Assembly (NCBI RefSeq): GCF_023715605.1
Contig: NZ_JAMBOL010000014.1
Coordinates: 53,594 to 117,593, forward strand
From: Halalkalibacter oceani
GTDB lineage: Bacteria; Bacillota; Bacilli; Bacillales; Bacillaceae_D
Reading direction: 5' to 3'
Length of the DNA: 64,000 nt
Part shown: piece after piece, positions 35,537 through 44,292 of the stretch
Layout: each line of letters opens with the position of its first letter
How positions within the stretch are numbered: the first letter of the stretch is position 1
Program-made: the position numbers and the translations under genes
The notes under the pieces: model-generated
Databases searched by the model: none
What the model saw: only the letters and a program-made list of their open reading frames with translations
Told to the model about the DNA's origin: nothing

Positions 35537-36375
35537 AAAATGAAAATTTAGCTGGAAAAGTGGCAGTGATTACAGGGGGCAGCGGGGTGCTTTGTGGAGC
35601 GATGGCAAGAGAGCTCGGCCGTCAGGGAGTTAAGGTCGCGGTTTTAAATCGCAGTGCAGAAAAAGGAAAGCTCGTTGTCGATGATATTGTGGCGGCAGGG
35701 GGGACGGCGCTGGCCGTTTCTTGTGATGTGACGGATGTCAAAAGCGTTCAGGCCGCTGAGGCTGCTGTCTATGAAGCATTCGGACCGTGTGATATTTTAA
35801 TCAACGGAGCAGGTGGCAATCATCCGCAGGGGACGACGACGAAGGAAACATTGCAGCCTGAGGATATCGGGAATGAGGATGTAACGAGCTTTTTTGATTT
35901 AACGGGAGATGGATTTGAGTTCGTCTTTAACGTAAACATTATCGGCACGGTTATCCCGAGCCAGGTGTTCGGCAAACGGATGATCAACCGTCCGGGCGCG
36001 GTAATGATCAACATTTCATCGATGAGCGCACCTTCCCCGATGACGAAGGTCCCGGCTTACAGCGCCGCGAAGGCGGCGGTGGAAAATTACACGAAATGGC
36101 TCGCCGTTCATCTTGCACCGGCTGGCGTGCGTGTCAATGCGATCGCGCCTGGCTTCTTCCTCACCGAGCAAAACCGCCGGCTGTTAACGAATGAGGATGG
36201 TTCATTAACAGAGCGCTCGGAGAAAATTATTACTCACACTCCGATGAAACGTTTCGGCAAGCCCGAGGATTTGCTCGGTACATTGCTCTGGTTGGTCGAC
36301 GAGCATATGTCCGGGTTTGTTACAGGGATTACAGTCCCGGTTGACGGCGGATTTCTCGCCTATTCCGGTGTTTAA
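35527..36375 (+). CDS. uxuB: D-mannonate oxidoreductase (fructuronate reductase), SDR type
   Basis: Reduces D-fructuronate to D-mannonate with NAD(P)H. It is a short-chain dehydrogenase of 282 residues of the kind used in Bacillus uxuB (YjmF), not the long-chain enterobacterial form. The cofactor motif is [12 protein letters not shown] near residue 17, NGAGGNHPQ near 95, and the catalytic [20 protein letters not shown] near 170 contains Tyr and Lys. AGGGGGAG precedes the start. Last gene of the glucuronate operon. Confidence 0.92.
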   Translation: MRMKNENLAGKVAVITGGSGVLCGAMARELGRQGVKVAVLNRSAEKGKLVVDDIVAAGGTALAVSCDVTDVKSVQAAEAAVYEAFGPCDILINGAGGNHPQGTTTKETLQPEDIGNEDVTSFFDLTGDGFEFVFNVNIIGTVIPSQVFGKRMINRPGAVMINISSMSAPSPMTKVPAYSAAKAAVENYTKWLAVHLAPAGVRVNAIAPGFFLTEQNRRLLTNEDGSLTERSEKIITHTPMKRFGKPEDLLGTLLWLVDEHMSGFVTGITVPVDGGFLAYSGV

Positions 36376-36389
36376 ATAAGAACGTACAA

Positions 36390-36430
36390 AGTCATCAGTC
36401 GATTATGATAAATCGGCTGATGACTATTTT
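36390..36430 (+). terminator. Terminator of the glucuronate operon
   Basis: AGTCATCAGTCGA pairs with TCGGCTGATGACT (one G-T pair) and is followed by ATTTTATAAT. Confidence 0.8.
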
Positions 36431-36515
36431 ATAATACAAAATGACATATATATATTGCAAAAAGATGAATATATTATATAATATGAGTATCTTAAAGGAA
36501 ATGAGTGTGAGCGTA

Positions 36516-37043
36516 ATGAACCTGTTTAAAGGAAGCGCCAGCGTCGATGAAAGGATCGTTCATTTACAAAATAAAATTTACCGTGAGATTTACATGCTAG
36601 TCTTGCTTATTTGTATCGGCTCCATCGTCGTAAAAACGATTATTTATGGATTTCAGCCAGGGGAGGTTGTGGCGGAGCTTGTTATCTTAGTTAGTCAGGG
36701 CGTTTATTATGTCGTGAGGTCGGCTAATCTTGGTGTCTTTTCTGCTGAAGTAGAGCTTCATGACCGGGAAAGCAGGCTGTCGATGAATAAAAAGAATGTC
36801 ATCATAGGGTTAGCGGTTGGCGTGGCGATCGCGCTGTTTTTTGGCATTCGCAGCGCGATTGTTTATGGAGAAGGAGCGGCTCAAAGCCTCTCTTATTTTG
36901 GAATCGTCTTTTTAGCGTCCTTGATTATGTATGTTCCAGTGCTTGTTCTCATTTTAGTTATCTCCCATCAGGCTGCGTTAAAAAGAAGCGAGCGGGCGAT
37001 TGAGCGGGAGCTTGAGGAAGATGAAGAGAGTGATCAACCGTGA
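36516..37043 (+). CDS. Small membrane protein, DUF6773-like
   Basis: 175 residues with four hydrophobic segments (about 25-45, 50-68, 95-112 and 128-150) and a charged C-terminal tail. Proteins of this type are commonly paired with a small Xre regulator, as here: the next gene starts within its stop codon. The start at 36516 follows GTGAG; an ATG five codons earlier is possible. Function unknown; the pairing suggests the regulator responds to, or controls, this protein. Confidence 0.65.
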   Translation: MNLFKGSASVDERIVHLQNKIYREIYMLVLLICIGSIVVKTIIYGFQPGEVVAELVILVSQGVYYVVRSANLGVFSAEVELHDRESRLSMNKKNVIIGLAVGVAIALFFGIRSAIVYGEGAAQSLSYFGIVFLASLIMYVPVLVLILVISHQAALKRSERAIERELEEDEESDQP

Positions 37044-37246
37044 AGAATATCAAATTGAAAATGGCGCGCGTCGAAAAGGATTTATCACAGGAGCAGCTTG
37101 CCAAAATCGTTGGCGTTTCACGACAAACGATCGGGCTGATTGAACTCGGGAAGTATAATCCGAGCCTCAGCCTTTGTCTTGCTATTTGCAAAGCGCTTTC
37201 CCGCACATTGGATGAACTGTTTTGGGAGGATGACGAAGGGGCATGA
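37040..37246 (+). CDS. Small Xre-family transcriptional regulator
   Basis: 68-residue protein that is only a helix-turn-helix domain (DLSQEQLAKIVGVSRQTIGL followed by IELGKYNPSLSL). It starts at a GTG that overlaps the stop of the membrane-protein gene (GTGA), so the two are coupled. This stand-alone type typically regulates its own operon. Confidence 0.88.
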   Translation: MKNIKLKMARVEKDLSQEQLAKIVGVSRQTIGLIELGKYNPSLSLCLAICKALSRTLDELFWEDDEGA

Positions 37247-37253
37247 AAGCAAA

Positions 37254-37358
37254 GTGAGCAGGAGGTCTAGTTTGTCCTCCTGCTCACGAGTAACGGATTC
37301 TGTCTTGTAAGCTATCTCAATCGCTCATTGCGAGAGGGATGGTCAGCATCCTTTTTTG
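37254..37358 (+). terminator. Two hairpins between convergent genes
   Basis: GTGAGCAGGAGG pairs with CCTCCTGCTCAC at 37254-37287 but lacks a clear T-run. A shorter GGATG/CATCC hairpin at 37338-37352 is followed by six T residues, the likely plus-strand terminator. It ends at the stop codon of the convergent tctA gene. Confidence 0.7.
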
Positions 37359-38867
37359 TTAGAGATCGAGTGACTGCTTATTGTCAAGCCGTCTGTTTTG
37401 ATACCAGCTTTTAATCAATGGTGTTAGCAACGTAAACAGCCCAAGTATGATTAGTGTGGCTGAAATCGGCCGGGTGAAAAAGACGCTGTAGCTTCCTTCG
37501 GACATGACGAGCGCTCTCCGGAAGTTCGCTTCCATCATCGGTCCGAGGATCAAAGCGAGAATCACCGGAGAAGCAGGGAAGCCATAGCGCAGCATAATAT
37601 AGCCGATTACTCCTGATACAAGCATCACCCAGACGTCAAAGTAGCTGTTGTTTAAAGAATAAGAGCCGATGACGCATAGCACGAGAATAATCGGCGCGAG
37701 AAATGTTTTTGGAACGAGCAGCACCTTTGTAAATAAGCGAATACCGAGCATTCCGTACAACAAAATAATTAAATTGGCTGCAAGCATCCCGACAAAGAGG
37801 GTATAGACGAGCTCGGCATTCGTATCAAACAGCAATGGTCCCGGCTGTAAGCCTTGTACCATTAAGGCGCCGAGCATAACGGCGGTGACAGCGTCGCCGG
37901 GGATTCCTAATGTTAATAACGGAATCATCGCTCCTCCCGTCGAGCCATTATTGGCCGCTTCAGGTGCGGCAATTCCTTTGATTTCACCTTCCCCGAATTG
38001 GTCGGTTTTTTTCGCGAACCGTTTTGCTTCATTATAAGCAACAAAGGCAGCGATATCGCCGCCGGCTCCCGGGATCATCCCGATGCCGGTACCGATCGCT
38101 GAGGATCGCAAAATCGTAACCGTGAGAGAGCGGAACTCCACCCATTTTAATTTGGCTTTTTTCAGCGTATCGCTCACTTTCTTCGTTGAAGCGGAAAAGA
38201 GATCTTCCAGCGATTCCAGGGCGGTCGCCGCGGCGAACAGGCCAATCATTACAGGAATGAAGTTTACCCCGTTCATTAAATTAAGACTGTCAAACGTAAA
38301 GCGCGGAAAGCCTCCCATCGGGTCAAGGCCGATCGTGGCAATGAGTAAGCCGACAAAGCCGGCAATTAATCCTTTCACAAGGGAGTTTCCGGAGATGCTT
38401 GAAATAATCGATAAGCCGAAGAAGGCCAGCGCGAAAGATTCCGGCGCGCTGAATTGCAAAGCAAAACTGGCTAGCTTCGGCGCAATTAAGATTAGCACAA
38501 GAACGCTGAGGATGCCGCCTGTCACAGAAGATAAAGTCGCAACCGTCAGCGCTTTTTGGGCATAGCCTTTTTGGGAAAGCGCATAGCCTTCAATTGCCGT
38601 TGCCGCAGAGGCAGGGGTACCCGGCGTTCGCAAAAGGATTGCTGTGATCGAGCCGCCGTAAATCGCGCCAAAATAAACGCCGACCAGTAATAGAATACCG
38701 GTGACGGCCTCCATTCCAAATGTAATCGGTAAAATCAAGGCAACCCCCATTGTCGCTGTCAGCCCCGGCAGTGAACCGATTGAAATTCCAACAGCCGATC
38801 CAAGCAGGAGGATAGCGAGTACCTGAATCGTAAAAATGTTGCTCAAGCCTTGAATAAATAAGTCCAT
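37359..38867 (-). CDS. tctA: Tripartite tricarboxylate transporter large permease TctA
   Basis: Twelve-helix transport subunit of the TTT family, 502 residues. Landmarks are GSAVGISIGSLPGLTATMGVA near residue 15 (shown in part), YGGSITAILLRTPGTPASAAT near 70 (shown in part), and the repeat GMIPGAGGDIAAFVAY near 255. The ATG at 38867 follows AAGGAGG by 7 nt. It is separated from tctB by about 230 bases holding a degenerate repeat copy, unusual inside a transporter operon. Confidence 0.92.
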   Translation of the reverse strand: MDLFIQGLSNIFTIQVLAILLLGSAVGISIGSLPGLTATMGVALILPITFGMEAVTGILLLVGVYFGAIYGGSITAILLRTPGTPASAATAIEGYALSQKGYAQKALTVATLSSVTGGILSVLVLILIAPKLASFALQFSAPESFALAFFGLSIISSISGNSLVKGLIAGFVGLLIATIGLDPMGGFPRFTFDSLNLMNGVNFIPVMIGLFAAATALESLEDLFSASTKKVSDTLKKAKLKWVEFRSLTVTILRSSAIGTGIGMIPGAGGDIAAFVAYNEAKRFAKKTDQFGEGEIKGIAAPEAANNGSTGGAMIPLLTLGIPGDAVTAVMLGALMVQGLQPGPLLFDTNAELVYTLFVGMLAANLIILLYGMLGIRLFTKVLLVPKTFLAPIILVLCVIGSYSLNNSYFDVWVMLVSGVIGYIMLRYGFPASPVILALILGPMMEANFRRALVMSEGSYSVFFTRPISATLIILGLFTLLTPLIKSWYQNRRLDNKQSLDL

Positions 38868-38928
38868 GTGATCCCTCCTTAACATAATGGGGCTGTCTCA
38901 GCAGCCTGTTCCAAGCCGAAAATGAAGC

Positions 38929-39040
38929 AGTGAGCCCGTTCTGCAAGTGAGCTTGAGACAAAAACTAGCTTTGACCTATTGGCAAATGGCGACAGTTGCC
39001 ACAAGTCCGTGACGGGCGAGAGAGCGGGAGCCGGAATTAA
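38929..39040 (+). repeat. Dispersed structured repeat, copy C (degenerate), inside the tct operon
   Basis: AGTGAGCCCGTTCTGC at 38929 and GAGCTTGAGACAAAAACTAGC-like sequence at 38949 match copy D (44097 and 44135). TATTGGCAAATGG and TGCCACAAG follow, as in copies A and D, but the inner stem is lost. It lies between tctB and tctA. Confidence 0.65.
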
Positions 39041-39094
39041 GGTGGAGAATCATTCCATGCAAAGTTCGGACGAGAACTTGCCTTCTCTCACTGC

Positions 39095-39535
39095 TTAAAA
39101 TAACGTCCCTGCCGGAATCGGAACATTGAGAAGCTGCTTGAAAAAGAAAAAGATAAGGACAGTTGTGAAAAGTGGAATAGCGAGCAGCGGGATGAGGCGG
39201 CGCTCACGGACGATCCACAGGAATACAAACAGAAAGAGTGGTGTCATGATATAGAAACCAATAATCGGCACGAAGAAAATATAAATAAAAAGCCAACCAA
39301 TTGTCAGTAAGATGAGCTTCGTACCTTTCTTCCCGGCTTGCGGTCCGCTTTTTAATCCTTTAAAGAACAGCAATAGACCAAGAATCATAATCATAATGGC
39401 ATAGGCTCTCGGCATGAAGGCAGGCCCCATATCCTGTGGATTGCCGGTCGGAAATTGAAAAGTAAGAGAAAAAAAGAAGACTGCGAACCCCATTACACAA
39501 ATGCTGATTATCACATCATGATTGGCTTTTGTCAT
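39095..39535 (-). CDS. tctB: Tripartite tricarboxylate transporter small permease TctB
   Basis: Small four-helix subunit of 146 residues. Hydrophobic segments are at about 8-26, 45-60, 75-92 and 95-135, with GPAFMPRAYAIMIMILG typical of TctB. GAGGTGATC precedes the ATG. It lies between tctC and tctA in the usual gene order. Confidence 0.88.
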   Translation of the reverse strand: MTKANHDVIISICVMGFAVFFFSLTFQFPTGNPQDMGPAFMPRAYAIMIMILGLLLFFKGLKSGPQAGKKGTKLILLTIGWLFIYIFFVPIIGFYIMTPLFLFVFLWIVRERRLIPLLAIPLFTTVLIFFFFKQLLNVPIPAGTLF

Positions 39536-39565
39536 ATGATCACCTCATATCAAAAAGAAATAGCT

Positions 39566-39602
39566 GGCGGCCCGGCAGGATGGACACATGCCTGGAGCCG
39601 CC
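39566..39602 (-). other. Intercistronic hairpin between tctC and tctB
   Basis: GGCGGC pairs with GCCGCC and CAGG with CCTG in a G+C-rich stem between the receptor and permease genes, as in other transporter operons of this window. No T-run is present. Confidence 0.6.
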
Positions 39603-39648
39603 TGTAATCAGTGGAATGTCATGCGATTGTGAGCTGCTACTAAGGAGC

Positions 39649-40698
39649 TTATTCGTTAAGGCCAAGCTCCGGAATTAGTTCTCCGTAGAAATCATGCGAT
39701 TCCTGCATCATCGCCTCAAATTCCGGTCCATCAAGGATCACGATTCCTAAGCCGTTGTTATCCATAAACTCGATAAATTCTTCTTCCTGTGCTCCTTTAC
39801 TGAACGCCTCTGTTAACACTTCAATTACTTCTGGCGGTGTATCCTTTGGCACAGTTAGTCCCCGCCAAGGTCCCACAGCGACAGCATCAATGCCTAGTTC
39901 GGCAAACGTAGGAACATCAGGCATGGCAGGTGAGCGCTCATTCGACATGACGGCAAGCGTCTTCAATGTGCCAGCCTCGACATGAGTCAATACTTCCGCC
40001 GGGCTGACCGGGACGACGTCAATATGTCCGCCAAGCAATGCCGTTACAGCAGGCGCCGCTCCATCATACGGAACGTGGTTGAATTCAGTACCTGTCGCTT
40101 GTTCGATCGAAGCGCCGGCAAGATGCCAGATTGAACCGGTACCGGAGTTCCCCATTTGCAGGCCGGGATTCTCTTTTGCATATTCAATAAATTCTTCCAA
40201 TGTATCGTAAGGGGCATCAGCCGGAACAGTGACCGCCGCCGGGTCAAAGTTCATTTGGCCAATTCCTGCGAAATTTTCATATGTGATCGGAGCAAGACCT
40301 AAGTGAGGCAGGGTCGCTAACTCAACCGTGACCATCGTCACCGTGTAACCGTCAGGAGCAGCATTGGCTCCTTCAGACATACCGACCGCTCCGCCACCGC
40401 CGGTGCGGTTGACAACGCCGACCGAGACGCCAAGATGCTTTTCGGCGGCAGAGGCGAGGGCTCTTGCCGTCGCATCGGTTCCTCCTCCGGCATCAAAAGG
40501 AACAATTAATGTAATGTTTTGTTCAGGGAATGATGTCTCCGATTCGCTTTCCGTTGTTGTGTCTTCTCCATTTTCAGCTGGTTCTTCCGTGTCAGCCGGC
40601 TCTCCGGCTCCGTCATCGGAAGTTGATTCTGTACCCCCACAGGCAGCTAACAGCAGAATGAAGCATACAAAGAATAAACTAGCAACAAATTTTTTCAT
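39649..40698 (-). CDS. tctC: Tripartite tricarboxylate transporter receptor TctC (lipoprotein)
   Basis: Extracellular receptor, 349 residues, with lipobox LAACGGT (Cys20) and an acidic linker to residue 55. The Bug-type ligand pocket is visible in LIVPFDAGGGTDATARALA and VNRTGGGGAVG, and VPYDGAAPAVTALLGGHID near 215. AAAGGGGGA precedes the start. Cre-like sites upstream suggest carbon catabolite repression. The substrate is a carboxylate, not further defined. Confidence 0.92.
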   Translation of the reverse strand: MKKFVASLFFVCFILLLAACGGTESTSDDGAGEPADTEEPAENGEDTTTESESETSFPEQNITLIVPFDAGGGTDATARALASAAEKHLGVSVGVVNRTGGGGAVGMSEGANAAPDGYTVTMVTVELATLPHLGLAPITYENFAGIGQMNFDPAAVTVPADAPYDTLEEFIEYAKENPGLQMGNSGTGSIWHLAGASIEQATGTEFNHVPYDGAAPAVTALLGGHIDVVPVSPAEVLTHVEAGTLKTLAVMSNERSPAMPDVPTFAELGIDAVAVGPWRGLTVPKDTPPEVIEVLTEAFSKGAQEEEFIEFMDNNGLGIVILDGPEFEAMMQESHDFYGELIPELGLNE

Positions 40699-40720
40699 AG
40701 TAGTCCCCCTTTATCAAAAT

Positions 40721-40734
40721 AGAAAACGCTTTCT
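40721..40734 (-). promoter_or_regulatory. Cre-like site 1 upstream of tctC
   Basis: AGAAAACGCTTTCT is a near-perfect CG-centred palindrome close to the CcpA consensus, 23 bases before tctC. A dedicated LacI-family repressor could also bind it. Confidence 0.6.
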
Positions 40735-40785
40735 AAAAACTCGCTTACATTTAAGATCAATTACGGAAATTGAGTTAAAAAAAGG

Positions 40786-40806
40786 AGTATAAAGAAAGCG
40801 TTTACA
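40786..40806 (-). promoter_or_regulatory. Possible -10 box and cre-like site 2 of the tct operon
   Basis: On the minus strand TGTAAACGCTTTCT (40806-40793) closely fits a cre site and directly precedes TATACT (40791-40786), a good -10 box. A bound CcpA would occlude the promoter. The remaining gap to 41071 shows no other clear feature. Confidence 0.6.
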
Positions 40807-41071
40807 AAACTGAGTTTATTATTTAATTAAATAAAAGTCAATATTTTTAATTTTATAAATTTATTTAATGATGAAAAATTTTTTAGTAAAACCAATAACT
40901 GTAAAACATTTTGTCGCCTGTCACACGCCCCTCTATTAGATAAGAAGAATAAAAATTTGGGGGTAATTCAAGGAATGGCGTTTCGCGGATGTCTAAAAGA
41001 ATCTCGTTTTTAGCCACCTTTGAAAAGTTGTAACGGTTACGTACGCCGCTTCTTTCTTCCAGCTTGTAATG

Positions 41072-41126
41072 TTAAGAAATTCTTAAGAAATTCAGTAAGG
41101 AGATGTTAAGATTTCCTGTTTATACT
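41072..41126 (+). promoter_or_regulatory. Direct repeats and promoter of the two-component operon
   Basis: TTAAGAAATTC occurs twice in tandem (41072-41082 and 41083-41093), an 11-bp helical period, with a related TTAAGATTTCC at 41106. TATACT at 41121 is a good -10 box, while the -35 region is poor. This is the layout for activation by an OmpR-type regulator, probably autoregulation. Confidence 0.6.
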
Positions 41127-41186
41127 GAGTGAGCGGGAAAAGAGAGACATGCTATACTACGTTAGACAGGAAAGGGGAGAACGGAA

Positions 41187-41879
41187 ATGGAGCCGTACAC
41201 GGTATTAGTCGTTGATGATGAAACAGAGATTCGCGATGCCATCGAGATCTATTTGCGCAACGAGGGAATGAGAGTCATTCAGGCGAAGGACGGGATTGAA
41301 GCGATTGATGTTCTGAATGAGCAGACCGTGCATTTGATCATTCTTGATATGATGATGCCCCGGCTCGATGGGATAGCGACAACGTTTAAGATTCGTGAAA
41401 AGCAAAACATCCCAATTATTATTCTTAGTGCGAAAAGTGAGGACATTGATAAAATTCTCGGACTGCAGGTCGGCGCCGATGACTATGTGACAAAGCCGTT
41501 TAATCCGCTGGAGCTGATTGCCCGGGTGAAGTCGCAGCTTAGACGCTACGTCACGCTTGGCACGTATGAAGGTGGAGCGAGAGTTATTGATTTGCACGGG
41601 CTGACGCTTGATCCGGCGGCGAAGGAGGTTGCCGTTCATGGAGAGGCGGTCAAATTGACACCGATTGAATATAAAATTGTCGAGCTCTTAATGAGAAATG
41701 CCGGCAGGGTCTTTTCGATTCAGGAAATTTATGAGCGGGTTTGGAACGAGCCTTGCTACAATGCGGAAAATACGGTTGCCGTTCATATCCGTAAAATACG
41801 GGAAAAGATTGAGATTGATCCGAAGAATCCAAGATATGTAAAGGTGGTATGGGGAGTTGGATATAAAATGGAAAAATAG
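41187..41879 (+). CDS. Response regulator, OmpR/PhoB family
   Basis: 230 residues: receiver domain with phospho-acceptor Asp54 (HLIILDMMMP), acidic pair in LVVDDE and Lys103 (YVTKPF), then a winged-helix DNA-binding domain (residues 130-228) ending in VWGVGYKMEK. GGAAAGGGGAG precedes the start. It overlaps the histidine kinase gene by 23 bases. Tandem direct repeats upstream suggest autoregulation. It resembles the VanR/YycF-type group; the signal is unknown. Confidence 0.93.
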   Translation: MEPYTVLVVDDETEIRDAIEIYLRNEGMRVIQAKDGIEAIDVLNEQTVHLIILDMMMPRLDGIATTFKIREKQNIPIIILSAKSEDIDKILGLQVGADDYVTKPFNPLELIARVKSQLRRYVTLGTYEGGARVIDLHGLTLDPAAKEVAVHGEAVKLTPIEYKIVELLMRNAGRVFSIQEIYERVWNEPCYNAENTVAVHIRKIREKIEIDPKNPRYVKVVWGVGYKMEK

Positions 41880-44082
41880 AGTGAGAGTGGGAATTTGGCT
41901 TTTGCTGATTGCCTTTGGGGTCAGTGGAATGATGGCCGGTCTTGTTTTCAGCAGTGAATATACGAAAAAAAGTTATTTTGAAACAGACGAGTTTGACTAT
42001 GAGCTTGCGCAATTTATCAGCTATTTGCATTTATTTGAGCTGAACGACCTATCCAGGGAAGAAGCGAAGGAACGGATCACTGTCTCGCAGGAAGAAATTG
42101 AAGAGCATCGCTATCGCTATGGGGATTTAACAGAACAGATATCATCGATTAACGCGCAGTATGAAGCTGATATTCAATTCGCGCAAAGTGAAGGGAATGA
42201 AGAACTCGCCTCAGCCTACCGGGAGGAACGCGATGCGAAGATAGAGGATATTACGCTTAATTTTAATAGCGATGAGCATATTGAAGCGAAGATTCGCAAT
42301 ATGAAAGCAAGGCAGGTCGATCAATACTATCAGGAGCTGGAGAGAGAACGTGCGGCTTTTTTAACGTATAAAAGCATTTTTACGTATTATTTAGAAGATA
42401 CGGGTACGGGTAATATTTATACGAATACGACCTTGAATATTGCCGATTTCGACCAAGTATTTTCCACGGATAAGATGATATTTATGAAGCGCTATTCAGG
42501 TGAAAACGGTGAGTATTTGCCGATGGATGGCCAGTTGGTACACGCGGACGATGGCTTTCCGCTTTTCTCCTATGCGGATATGGGCAATATCGAAGGCGTT
42601 ATTGGCATTCCAAAGGATCGGACAAATAATTTCATTATGGAATCGTACGATCATTATCAACAGACGCAGTGGCTATTAGCAGGATATTTTTCATTGGGGC
42701 TTCTTTTAACCTGCGCGATGATCTTTAGAAGAAAAAGAATTCCTTTTAAAGAGGTTCTTCCTTATCAAAAAGGGTTGGAGCTTTATAAGCGGATGCCGCA
42801 GGACGCCGGGGTGATCCTGTTTATCATTCTAGTCTTTCTCGCCCTGGATTTCGTTGATTCATTGGCAAGAAAGCCGCTCGGCTACAGTCTGTCTTACAAT
42901 CTTTATTATATGCTGGAGGGCTTTATCATCAACTGGCTGCTCGCGGCAGTTCTGATCGGTCTCTGTCTAGTTCAAGGCAGCTACTTACTGACCGTTGCCA
43001 AAGAAAAAGATGAGTGGGGACTTTATTGGGAGAGAACCCTGCTCTGCAGGATCATTCGGGCAATTACGGAAACATTTTCGAATCGGAAGGTCGGTACGCA
43101 AATGAGCTTTCTTCTCGGAATGATTTACTTGATGGGCTTCGGCGCGATTTTTATCGGTGTTGAGCCAACTCTCGTTATTCCATATGCCATAGTCTTGTTC
43201 CTTGTTGGAGGACCGCTTATGCTCTGGCTGTTGAAGCAAGTCGGGTATTTCAACAAAATTGTCAGCCATGCGGCGACTGTGGCGACAGGAGCGGTGACGG
43301 CTGACTTGCCGGTGAAAGGAAAGTCGGCGCTAAGCGAGCTGGCTGATGCGATGAATAAAATGAAGGATGGCGTGCAGGCATCACAGCTGGAGCAGGCGAA
43401 AAGTGAACGGTTAAAATCAGAATTGATCACCAATGTCAGTCACGATTTACGGACGCCGCTCACATCGATTATTACCTATACCGAATTGCTCAAGGCGCCG
43501 GATACGACAAGCGAGGATCGGCAGGCGTATATTGAAATCATCGATCGGAAGTCAAAGCGGCTGAAAGTGTTAATTGATGATTTATTCGAAGCCTCGAAAA
43601 TGGCCAGTGGAAACATTGAATTGGTTAGAGAGCGGGCTGATATCGTCCAGCTGCTGCAGCAGACGCTCGCTGAGCATAATGAAACGATTCAGGCTTCAAC
43701 ATTACAGTTCCGCGTCACCCATGAACAGACGCATGTCTTTGCATTCGTTGACGGGCAAAAGCTTTGGCGGGTATTCGATAACGTAATCGCCAACATTTTA
43801 CACTATTCGCTTGAGCATACGAGGGTCTATATTTCAAGCAAGCGTGAGAACGGCCAGGTTATCATCACCTTCAAAAATGTAACGAAATACGAGCTTGGCG
43901 ACAATAGTGAAGAGTTATTCGAACGGTTCAAGCGCGGTGATGCTTCCCGTCATACTGAAGGCTCCGGTCTCGGTCTGGCGATCGCCAAGTCGATTATCGA
44001 CCTCCACGGCGGCAGCCTGACCATTGAGGTTGACGGTGACTTATTCAAGGTAATTGTTGTTCTGGACGCGCTGGACAGGTAG
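41857..44082 (+). CDS. Multi-helix sensor histidine kinase
   Basis: 741 residues, long for a kinase. It has an N-terminal helix (about 10-30), a large extracytoplasmic domain to about 265 with a glutamate-rich helical stretch, then about five further helices between 270 and 475, a linker, and the kinase core. The phospho-acceptor is His529 in NVSHDLRTPLTS; the ATPase region has DNVIANILHYS and GSGLGLAIAKSIIDLHGG. It starts at TTG within the regulator gene, after GGGGAG. Several internal helices suggest sensing in the membrane. It phosphorylates the preceding regulator. Confidence 0.9.
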   Translation: MDIKWKNRVRVGIWLLLIAFGVSGMMAGLVFSSEYTKKSYFETDEFDYELAQFISYLHLFELNDLSREEAKERITVSQEEIEEHRYRYGDLTEQISSINAQYEADIQFAQSEGNEELASAYREERDAKIEDITLNFNSDEHIEAKIRNMKARQVDQYYQELERERAAFLTYKSIFTYYLEDTGTGNIYTNTTLNIADFDQVFSTDKMIFMKRYSGENGEYLPMDGQLVHADDGFPLFSYADMGNIEGVIGIPKDRTNNFIMESYDHYQQTQWLLAGYFSLGLLLTCAMIFRRKRIPFKEVLPYQKGLELYKRMPQDAGVILFIILVFLALDFVDSLARKPLGYSLSYNLYYMLEGFIINWLLAAVLIGLCLVQGSYLLTVAKEKDEWGLYWERTLLCRIIRAITETFSNRKVGTQMSFLLGMIYLMGFGAIFIGVEPTLVIPYAIVLFLVGGPLMLWLLKQVGYFNKIVSHAATVATGAVTADLPVKGKSALSELADAMNKMKDGVQASQLEQAKSERLKSELITNVSHDLRTPLTSIITYTELLKAPDTTSEDRQAYIEIIDRKSKRLKVLIDDLFEASKMASGNIELVRERADIVQLLQQTLAEHNETIQASTLQFRVTHEQTHVFAFVDGQKLWRVFDNVIANILHYSLEHTRVYISSKRENGQVIITFKNVTKYELGDNSEELFERFKRGDASRHTEGSGLGLAIAKSIIDLHGGSLTIEVDGDLFKVIVVLDALDR

Positions 44083-44096
44083 AAATTGGCAAAGGC

Positions 44097-44251
44097 AGTG
44101 GCTCCGTTCTGCGCACATACAACCGCCCCGGGGAAGAGCTTGGGACAAAACCAGTTAGCATAGAGCAGCAATGGCTTCACTCGCCACAAGCGTGTTGTGA
44201 GAAACCCGCTCACAACACGCGTTCAAAGAACGTGGCGGTTACGCTCATTGC
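44097..44251 (-). repeat. Dispersed structured repeat, copy D (nested module and tail)
   Basis: The nested module is at 44168-44251: GCAATG pairs with CATTGC, CGCCAC with GTGGCG, and a perfect 12-bp stem GCGTGTTGTGAG with CTCACAACACGC around AAACCCG (TGGGTTT-like on the other strand: CGGGTTT). The tail AGTGGCTCCGTTCTGCGC at 44097 is shared with copies C and F. Confidence 0.85.
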
Positions 44252-44254
44252 TTT

Positions 44255-44292
44255 GGGGCTGGACCAATCAACCTTTTGGTCCAGTCCCTTTA
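44255..44292. terminator. Terminator between convergent genes
   Basis: GGGGCTGGACC pairs with GGTCCAGTCCC (one mismatch) and is followed by TTTAAT. It could serve both the kinase gene and the convergent dehydrogenase gene. Confidence 0.65.

Noticed and set aside
36516..37246. Toxin-antitoxin pair
   Set aside because: The membrane protein with a small Xre regulator is a common regulated pair without toxin features; no toxin family is recognisable.
40721..40806. Operators of the LacI protein at 6770-7774 acting on the tct operon
   Set aside because: The sites fit the CcpA consensus better and the LacI gene is 33 kb away, so a cre assignment is preferred.
41868..41880. ATG at 41868 as start of the histidine kinase
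   Set aside because: It is out of frame with the kinase and runs into a stop; the TTG at 41857 is the only suitable start before the first helix.
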